From NCBI GenBank assembly GCA_963816535.1, contig CAWFKW010000003.1, positions 1,054,001-1,118,000 on the forward strand: DNA of 64,000 nucleotides, given 5' to 3'. Position 1 is the stretch's first letter. Each line of letters opens with the position of its first letter. This stretch comes from CAWFKW01 sp963816535. Lineage in GTDB: Bacteria; Bacteroidota; Ignavibacteria; Tepidaquicellales; OLB5. A program made the position numbers and the translations under genes. The notes below the pieces were generated by a model. That model was not told the origin of the DNA, did not search any database, and worked only from the letters and a program-made list of their open reading frames with translations. Of the stretch, positions 58,863-64,000 are shown one piece after another.

Positions 58863-58961
58863 TACCTCTCCCCGTCACTTAGCCTGCCTTCAGCAGGCTG
58901 GTGACACCCCTCCCCACATGGGGAGGGGAAAGTCCCGATTTATCGGGACTGGGGAGAGGTA
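58863..58961. repeat. Cloverleaf-like nested palindrome
   Basis: An outer perfect 11-bp stem (58863-58873 with 58951-58961) encloses three hairpins: GTCAC/GTGAC (58874-58878, 58901-58905) extended by AGCCTGC/GCAGGCT (58881-58887, 58893-58899); CCCCTCCCC/GGGGAGGGG (58907-58915, 58920-58928); and AGTCCCGAT/ATCGGGACT (58931-58939, 58942-58950). It lies between the LytR_C stop and the rsfS start and would be in their common mRNA. Confidence 0.9.
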
Positions 58962-58990
58962 TCTTTTCAATTTCGAAATTCGAGCTTGCA

Positions 58991-59413
58991 TTATTTTGGC
59001 GGTCCGGATTTCATCGGCATCAGGTCTGAGTAATCTTTACCTATCACAACCGTAGCATCAAGAAAATAATTTTTGTTCATCTGCTGGATAACGTACTTTT
59101 CAGGTATGCCCAGCGACTCCGCCACGCGCTTTGCGTTTCGCATGTTTCCTGCCCGGTCTATTACCATCGAGGTCTTAACGTCTGAGCTCGAGAAATTTCC
59201 CATCTCAACAACGTCAAACCCACGCCCGCGAAGGAAATCGGTAAACTTATCGGCAATGCCCTGCACGCCGCTCCCGTTCTGAACGTCTATCTGTAATGCC
59301 GTTCCTGACGGCTGTCTTGTTATCCTGCCTGTTGTATCTGTCTGGGTTTTTATAACTTCGGTCTGCGGCGTAACCTGCCGCTTAACGAAATTATATAAAA
59401 GATAAACGGTCAA
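58991..59413 (-). CDS. LytR_C-domain protein, N-terminus unresolved
   Basis: Membrane-anchored protein with a LytR_C (LytR cell-envelope attenuator C-terminal) domain (about residues 33-125: TALQIDVQNGSGVQGIADKF, LRGRGFDVVEMGNFSSSDVK, AKRVAESLGIPEKYVI). The annotated TTG start gives only half of the transmembrane helix. The frame is open upstream for 27 more codons and encodes HYSVNIAITLLAV, completing it, but no ATG/GTG/TTG is found before a TAA at 59495-59497. An in-frame ATG lies six codons beyond that stop (59515). The true protein probably starts near 59488 (CTG) or was interrupted. In this phylum LytR_C genes often precede rsfS, as here. Confidence 0.82.
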   Translation of the reverse strand: MTVYLLYNFVKRQVTPQTEVIKTQTDTTGRITRQPSGTALQIDVQNGSGVQGIADKFTDFLRGRGFDVVEMGNFSSSDVKTSMVIDRAGNMRNAKRVAESLGIPEKYVIQQMNKNYFLDATVVIGKDYSDLMPMKSGPPK

Positions 59414-59519
59414 TACTGCAAGAAGCGTAATCGCAATATTAACCGAATAATGTTTTAGCTTATTTAAAAAATTGTCTGAGTCTGCCAGAGGCGCTTATGG
59501 AGCGCACGGCTCCATCTCC

Positions 59520-60023
59520 CTAGAATCCGCTGTACCTGTAGAACGGGTTATTGTAATACCCGTAACCGCTGCCGTACAATGAATTAAGATTATTTTTCAG
59601 ATTATAGTAGTTAAAGCTTATATACATATTTTTAAACGGCTGGTAATCGAAAGAAACCCTGCTAAGATTAACGCCGCTAAGAGAATTCTGAAAATCCTTG
59701 TTCATCGAAGCGCTTGCCGAATTAAGCGAAGCAAACGGCGAGTACTGCATAGAAACATCGGCGCTCACATGCATATTATCGCGTATCTTATACGAAAGAG
59801 TGGCAGTATATGAAGCTATTGAAGCGGAACCGCTTCCGAAGCTGACATAACTCATGCCAAATGAATTCTGAATAGAGAAATTATTCGGATTTAAGAATCC
59901 CAGTATCAGGCCATTCGAGCTCTTAAGCTGTGTTTTAGTCTGGTTGGGAACGTCAATATATTGAGCAAAAGACAACTGGCTTGCGAGGGCAAGAACTATT
60001 ATCAATAATGCTGTTTTTTTCAT
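59520..60023 (-). CDS. Exported beta-strand-rich protein
   Basis: 167-residue protein with a clean signal peptide (1-20, ending LSFA). The mature part is Ser, Tyr, Asn and Phe rich with alternating polar/hydrophobic strands (FGMSYVSFGSGSASIASYTA, LSYKIRDNMHVSADVSMQYS) and ends ...NNPFYRYSGF with a terminal Phe, the usual outer-membrane-barrel end. It is probably a small outer-membrane barrel; I do not recognise a family. Good AGAGAGG site before the ATG. First gene of a run with LytR_C and rsfS. Confidence 0.78.
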   Translation of the reverse strand: MKKTALLIIVLALASQLSFAQYIDVPNQTKTQLKSSNGLILGFLNPNNFSIQNSFGMSYVSFGSGSASIASYTATLSYKIRDNMHVSADVSMQYSPFASLNSASASMNKDFQNSLSGVNLSRVSFDYQPFKNMYISFNYYNLKNNLNSLYGSGYGYYNNPFYRYSGF

Positions 60024-60118
60024 TTTTTCCTCTCTAGATTACTTACAGGATAATCAATAAAGGTTTTTAAGTCAATTGATTAATTTTGGCAAATATGTTA
60101 AAAAATGTAACAAACACG

Positions 60119-60586
60119 CTACAATTCGAGTGCGCGGTTTTCAATATAATCCAGTTGCCTGGAGAGATTTTCAAACGCTCCAAAGATCTCAATCGATTGT
60201 CTTTTCACTACTTTGGCGAAGGGTTCGGGCATATCCAGCTCGACAGCTTCTTTGTATTTCCTCACTGCGGCTTCTTCGCCCCTCAGGCATTCTTTCAGAA
60301 TCGACTCAGGGTTGCTTCCGGCAATCCCGAATTTCACATCCATCCATCTCCTGTGCAATACCCCCAGCATGCTCCCGGTAAATTCAACGTCGCTTCCGAA
60401 AGTTTTAGCCAGGTCCTTCAGTTCATACATGAACCTTTCCCTTTGCATTGAATATTCTGTGAAAAGTTTCTTCAGGTTCTTGTCTTTAACATCGTCTGCG
60501 GCGTCTTTAAATCCCTGTTCTCCGTCTTTACAAATTTCAATGAGTCCATGAACTATCGATATCATATTCTTAACAAGTAACGGCAT
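60119..60586 (-). CDS. PA2169/DUF2383 four-helix-bundle protein
   Basis: Ferritin-like four-helix protein of the DUF2383 (PA2169) family, 155 residues, cytoplasmic. Blocks are SIVHGLIEICKDGEQGFKDA, AADDVKDKNLKKLFTEYSMQR and HRRWMDVKFGIAGSNPESIL, ECLRGEEAAVRKYKEAVELD. The function is unknown; family members are often stress-induced, and the acidic helices could hold metal. A strong AAGGAGG precedes the ATG (60586). Single gene, upstream of which lies a 248-base gap with AATTACTAATGACTAATTA-like low-complexity sequence and no gene. Confidence 0.9.
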   Translation of the reverse strand: MPLLVKNMISIVHGLIEICKDGEQGFKDAADDVKDKNLKKLFTEYSMQRERFMYELKDLAKTFGSDVEFTGSMLGVLHRRWMDVKFGIAGSNPESILKECLRGEEAAVRKYKEAVELDMPEPFAKVVKRQSIEIFGAFENLSRQLDYIENRALEL

Positions 60587-60834
60587 TTTCTAATCCTCCT
60601 TGTTTTATAAACGCAGAATTCCCGCCCGCGCGGCGGCGCTTATAAATATAAAGAAGTTCCGGCGTCAAAAAGTTCCTTGAAGATCAATTACAAATTACTA
60701 ATGACTAATTATGACGAAAACATGCAAAGGTTAATAGGTTGCTGATTGTATGTAATTACAAATTGCTAATTTACTTAGACCTATCAATAACGGAGAGAAA
60801 GCTTTTAAAGTAATCGATTGTTAGTAATTCGTAA

Positions 60835-61992
60835 TCAGCTTCCGAGGATTTCTTCATAATATTTTTCATACTGGGGAACCACTTTTTCAGATGAGAATAA
60901 GTTCACAGCTCTCTCGTGGGCGTTCTCTGAAAATATTCTGTACCTGTTATTATCGCTCAGCAGGCTTATGGCATATTCAGCCATCTTATCAACGTCCCCA
61001 ATTTCGGCAATGTAACCCGTGTCTCCATGCAGGTTCAATTCGGGGAGTCCTCCTGCATTTGAAGAAACTACGGGAAGGCCGCAAGCCATCGCTTCAAGCG
61101 CAGAGAGGCCGAAACTCTCAGACTGAGACGGCATTAGAAAGAGGTCCGCAACCGAAAGTATCTCAACAAACGATTCCTGCTCGCCATAAAATGTAACGTC
61201 TTTATCTACTCCAAGGTCTTTGGCAAGATACTCGGTGTTGCTTCTTTCGGGGCCGTCGCCTATAAGCAGAAGTTTCGCGGGGATCTTGTCTCTTATCTTT
61301 TTAAATATACGGATGCAATCATCCACTCTCTTTAAAGGCCTGAAATTCGAAGTATGAACAATAAGCTTCTCGCCGTGCTTCGAAAGCCGCTCTTTAAGGC
61401 ACTCCGTTTCCTTATTCTCAATCTTCTTATAGATGTTCAGATTAATAAAATTCGGTATTACGCGAATATCTTTAGCAATATTATACTGCGACTGGGTTTT
61501 TATCTTAAGGAATTCAGAAACTGCGGTAACCCCGTCCGATTTCTGGATAGAGAACCGCATCGTAGGCAGGAAGCTTATTTCGAGACCAATAAGCGTTATA
61601 TCGGTTCCGTGAAGAGTTGTGATTATTTTGATATTGCTGTTGTTTTTTCTCTTGTTCAGAACTTCTTCCTTAATGATCTCCCTGGCAAGAAATGCGCTGG
61701 TTGCATGGGGAATAGCGTAATGAGCGTGCACTATATCAAGACCGTTGAATTTAGCCACTTCAACTATTTTGCTTGCAAGCGCAATGCTGTAAAGCGGGAA
61801 ATCGAACAGCGGGTAAGAAGCCATTTCGACCTTATGGAAGAAAATGTTCTCGCTGAAGCCCTTAAGCCTCATCGGAACATTGTATGAAATGAAATGAACC
61901 TGGTGGCCCCGGGCCGCAAGCTCTATGCCCAGCTCGGTTGCAACAACGCCGCTTCCGCCGTATGTGGGATAACAGAGTATACCGATTTTCAT
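60835..61992 (-). CDS. bshA: N-acetyl-alpha-D-glucosaminyl L-malate synthase BshA
   Basis: GT4-family glycosyltransferase that joins GlcNAc from UDP-GlcNAc to L-malate, the first step of bacillithiol synthesis. 385 residues. Signature N-terminus MKIGILCYPTYGGSGVVATE, then LGIELAARGHQVHFISYNVP, DIVHAHYAIPHATSAFLA, TTLHGTDITLIG, and the C-terminal donor site LFLMPSQSESFGLSALEAMA followed by CGLPVVSSNAGGLPEL. bshB and bshC are not in the window. Single gene. Confidence 0.96.
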   Translation of the reverse strand: MKIGILCYPTYGGSGVVATELGIELAARGHQVHFISYNVPMRLKGFSENIFFHKVEMASYPLFDFPLYSIALASKIVEVAKFNGLDIVHAHYAIPHATSAFLAREIIKEEVLNKRKNNSNIKIITTLHGTDITLIGLEISFLPTMRFSIQKSDGVTAVSEFLKIKTQSQYNIAKDIRVIPNFINLNIYKKIENKETECLKERLSKHGEKLIVHTSNFRPLKRVDDCIRIFKKIRDKIPAKLLLIGDGPERSNTEYLAKDLGVDKDVTFYGEQESFVEILSVADLFLMPSQSESFGLSALEAMACGLPVVSSNAGGLPELNLHGDTGYIAEIGDVDKMAEYAISLLSDNNRYRIFSENAHERAVNLFSSEKVVPQYEKYYEEILGS

Positions 61993-62296
61993 GATTTCCT
62001 TTCGGGAATTCTTAGTGCGCTAAATGACTGAATAATAATGATTGAATTACAAATTTAACCAATAAAACTCTTAAATGCGATTACACATGCTGTCATTCCC
62101 GCCCAGGCGCTGCCTGCTGCCATGCCATAGGCAGGTAAACAGGCAGGGGAATCCAAATAACCATAAACATTAGACGCTGTCAGGATGACGTTTGTTTTAT
62201 ATTAATAGCAAATAAGCAACCGTAAGTCCGGACTGCCCGCCCGCCTTTGGAGGGCTGCTCGGACTCGGAGCATCGCTCCCCGGTTACAATTCATGC
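61993..62296. repeat. Two composite palindromes upstream of bshA
   Basis: No gene in about 300 bases. The first is TCATTCCCGC (62093-62102) and GGGGAATCCA (62146-62155) split by a 43-base CTGCC-type insert. The second is CGTAAGTCCG... CTCGGAGC-AT-CGCTCC (about 62221-62278), a relative of the element at 7459-7502 that carries an added GCCCGCC...GGGC segment. Confidence 0.75.
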
Positions 62297-63091
62297 TCAA
62301 TTTTTTACCCGGGTTACTAACTTCTTCTTTTCAATTCCTATATGACAAAGTGAAAAATCATATTTCACCGGGTCTTCCGGGTCAAATTGTTTCAGTTTTC
62401 CGGTTAACTCAATTGCAAATTTCAGGTCGACAGATTTTCTTTTTACCAGCTTAAGCTTTTTTGAAACCCTTCCGACGTGGGTATCAACTGGCATAATTAG
62501 CTTTGACGGGTGTATTTCTTTCCAAATGCCCGTATCAATTTCATCTTTCCTTACCATCCACCTTAAAAATAAATTCATCCGTTTGCATGCGCTTCCGTTT
62601 GCCGGATTTGAAATTAAATAATGATAGTATTTATGCGTTTCTTTATCTTTATTATTGATAAGTTTTGAGGAAAACTCCGAAAGAGCCTTGATAATATTTT
62701 CATCACCCGGACCGTAATTTGACAAAAATAAATTTTTCAAAGACGAGTATTGAGTCAGAGTTCTGTTTAATGAAACTAATAAGTCAATTAAATCTTCCTC
62801 AGAATTGAACCTGTAATACAACCCTTGCAGATATTTTTTATCTTTTCGTTTCTCAAAATTTATGGTAAATTCGTATGGCTTATTATCAATTCTTTTCAGA
62901 AGATTATTAATAAAGTCGTTTATTTGGTTAACAGAGCCGTAAGCATAAGAAGATGTTATAAGCCCCGTTATTTCTATATCTTTGTCATCGCTGAACCTGT
63001 GTAAATTCCATACAGGATCCCTGGATGAAAATTTATGCCTGTAGGTTGTATACAGATTTTCTAATAATTCTTTTATTTGAACTGAATTCAT
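62297..63091 (-). CDS. TIGR02757-family protein (DUF2400)
   Basis: 264-residue protein of the TIGR02757/DUF2400 family, widespread in Bacteroidota, function unknown. Helical and cytoplasmic. Typical blocks are FSSRDPVWNLHRFSDDKDIE, ITGLITSSYAYGSVNQINDF, ACKRMNLFLRWMVRKDEIDT, GIWKEIHPSKLIMPVDTHVG, and FDPEDPVKYDFSLCHIGI. The PVDTHVGRVSKKL region resembles the helix-hairpin-helix of HhH-GPD DNA glycosylases, hinting at nucleic-acid binding. Its ATG is only four bases from the divergent ATG of the next gene. Confidence 0.9.
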   Translation of the reverse strand: MNSVQIKELLENLYTTYRHKFSSRDPVWNLHRFSDDKDIEITGLITSSYAYGSVNQINDFINNLLKRIDNKPYEFTINFEKRKDKKYLQGLYYRFNSEEDLIDLLVSLNRTLTQYSSLKNLFLSNYGPGDENIIKALSEFSSKLINNKDKETHKYYHYLISNPANGSACKRMNLFLRWMVRKDEIDTGIWKEIHPSKLIMPVDTHVGRVSKKLKLVKRKSVDLKFAIELTGKLKQFDPEDPVKYDFSLCHIGIEKKKLVTRVKN

Positions 63092-63095
63092 TTAT

Positions 63096-63797
63096 ATGAC
63101 AAAAGTTTTCATAATAGGCGAAGAAAGCGTTAAAAACGAACTGGCCGCCTTTCTTGGCGGAAAAGTTAACATTACCGACAAGCTAAGCCATGAGACAGAA
63201 ATTATATTCGATTGTTCAAATCTGCCGCACAGCCGGAAGAAAGATAATATTGCTTACATAGATGAAAACTGTTCAGCTGAAATACCGCTTTTCACATCAT
63301 CGCTGTGCGTTTCGGTTTCAGGTCAGTGCGCCGTATCAAGATATCCTTCAAGGCTGATCGGCATCGGTTTATATGATGCCTTCTCTAAAGCAAAATCGCT
63401 TGAAATTGCGCCCTCAAAAATAACAGATGATAAGATACTGCAAAATGCAGAAAATTTCTTGAATTCAGCCGGAATAAGCTATTCTAAAGTACCGGACAGA
63501 GTGGGACTTGTATTCCCGCGCATACTTTCAATGATAATTAACGAAGCCTCTCAGGTTTATTCGGAGCAAATCGCATCGCGCGAAGATATAGATACCGCCA
63601 TGAAGCTCGGCACAAACTATCCGTTCGGCCCGCTTGAATGGGCAGATAAGCTCGGAGTTGATCTGGTTTACGAAATTCTATCGGCGCTGCAAACAGACTT
63701 CGGTGAGGACCGCTATAGGCCGCACCCCGTTCTAAAAGAAATGGTCGACCTTGGATATTTAGGAGTGAAAACCGGAAAGGGGTTTTACGATTATTAG
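63096..63797 (+). CDS. 3-hydroxyacyl-CoA dehydrogenase-like protein, degenerate NAD domain
   Basis: 233 residues. The C-terminal half (about 130-233) is a normal 3HCDH domain: DRVGLVFPRILSMIINEASQ, SREDIDTAMKLGTNYPFGPL, EWADKLGVDLVYEIL and VDLGYLGVKTGKGFYDY. The N-terminal half is a shortened Rossmann-like region: it starts TKVFIIGEESVKNE with no GxGxxG, and the catalytic HFFNP segment is RLIGIGLYDAF (86-96), lacking the His. It is therefore unlikely to be an active dehydrogenase; it could be a regulatory or dimer partner. The window also holds paaABCD, whose pathway uses such an enzyme, but 16 kb away. Confidence 0.85.
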   Translation: MTKVFIIGEESVKNELAAFLGGKVNITDKLSHETEIIFDCSNLPHSRKKDNIAYIDENCSAEIPLFTSSLCVSVSGQCAVSRYPSRLIGIGLYDAFSKAKSLEIAPSKITDDKILQNAENFLNSAGISYSKVPDRVGLVFPRILSMIINEASQVYSEQIASREDIDTAMKLGTNYPFGPLEWADKLGVDLVYEILSALQTDFGEDRYRPHPVLKEMVDLGYLGVKTGKGFYDY

Positions 63798-63848
63798 AAA
63801 ACCTTCGGACTGTTAATCGCAGGAAAATAACGTCGTCGACAACTATAA

Positions 63849-64000
63849 TTATTTCTTTTTCAGCTCATTTAATTTTTCTAAAAGCCATTTTTTGTTTGAG
63901 ATTTCATTTGTTTTTTCAATTTCTTTTCTCAAAACATGGATTTCATCCCAATCTTTATTCTCTCTGATAAAAACTATTTTCTTCAGATACTTAAAGAAGT
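63849..64000 (-). CDS. C-terminal end of an unidentified protein
   Basis: Open frame on the minus strand that enters from beyond 64000 and ends at TAA 63849-63851. The visible 50 residues read FFKYLKKIVFIRENKDWDEI, HVLRKEIEKTNEISNKKWLL, EKLNELKKK: a highly charged, probably coiled-coil tail rich in Lys and Glu. No family can be assigned from this fragment. The frame has no stop, and its composition fits coding DNA. Confidence 0.6.
   Translation of the reverse strand, partial: FFKYLKKIVFIRENKDWDEIHVLRKEIEKTNEISNKKWLLEKLNELKKK

Noticed and set aside
58863..58961. tRNA gene suggested by the cloverleaf shape
   Set aside because: No TTC/GTTCGA T-loop, no D-loop GG, no CCA end or anticodon-arm proportions; the arms are copies of dispersed DNA repeats.

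Overview
The window looks like chromosomal DNA from a Bacteroidota/Chlorobiota-group bacterium, most likely of the Ignavibacteria type. The evidence is a protein with a C-terminal type IX secretion sorting domain (NYPNPFNP motif), a PorV-like outer-membrane protein, an elongation factor P with the Chlorobi-style PGNLRAF loop, bacillithiol synthesis (bshA), promoters of the Bacteroidota type (TTG, about 20 bases, TAnnTTTG), and frequent TTG or GTG start codons. I see no rRNA, tRNA, phage, IS element or CRISPR array.

Layout. 1-5.4 kb (minus strand): ftsK (3' end outside the window), comB, gcvT, a lone HicB-like protein and a transaldolase-type aldolase. 5.4-12 kb: a VWA-domain protein between two large repeat clusters, a three-gene membrane operon (DUF2752, unknown, DUF2085), a PorV-like protein, an unrecognised protein, a glyoxalase-fold gene broken by an in-frame TGA, and a DUF167 protein. 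12-20 kb: a heavy-metal-binding lipoprotein, an AT-rich orphan gene, and a TetR/TolC/adaptor/RND efflux operon. 20-25 kb: a DUF4004 regulator with a bactofilin-like protein, a CDF metal transporter, and a T9SS-exported propeller protein. 25-32.5 kb (plus strand): a BadF-type kinase, guaA, a periplasmic binding protein, two related LysM proteins with a small coiled-coil lipoprotein between them, and PhoH. 32.4-37 kb (minus): a TauE permease, an S41 protease, tmk, and two tandem ICMT-like methyltransferases. 37.5-43.7 kb (plus): mutS, a lipoprotein, tadA and a MATE transporter. 44-47.7 kb (plus): a TetR regulator with paaABCD, the oxygenase part of aerobic phenylacetate degradation, without paaE. 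47.8-54.7 kb (minus): a lipoprotein with a dead trypsin-like domain, a CDP-alcohol phosphotransferase coupled to a winged-helix/nucleotidyltransferase pair, an aminotransferase, and pgk and gap. 55-58.3 kb (plus): efp-accB-accC and a four-helix-bundle gene bracketed by an inverted repeat. 58.3-64 kb: rsfS, a LytR_C protein, small envelope proteins, bshA, a TIGR02757 protein, a degenerate 3-hydroxyacyl-CoA dehydrogenase and the end of one more gene.

The most unusual feature is the intergenic DNA. It is crowded with short perfect palindromes from several families. They are nested inside one another, with one palindrome lying in the loop or arm of another, and in one case they build a cloverleaf-like four-way structure. 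Some copies appear to serve as terminators, one supplies the stop codon of a gene, and some bracket single genes. Among the genes, the best candidate for an undescribed system is the LysM cluster at 29.2-31.3 kb. Two paralogues there share an unnamed domain with two cysteines exactly 54 residues apart, and a small cysteine-bearing lipoprotein is encoded between them. Several proteins look like pseudoenzymes: the trypsin-like lipoprotein, the 3-hydroxyacyl-CoA dehydrogenase, and one of the two methyltransferase copies.
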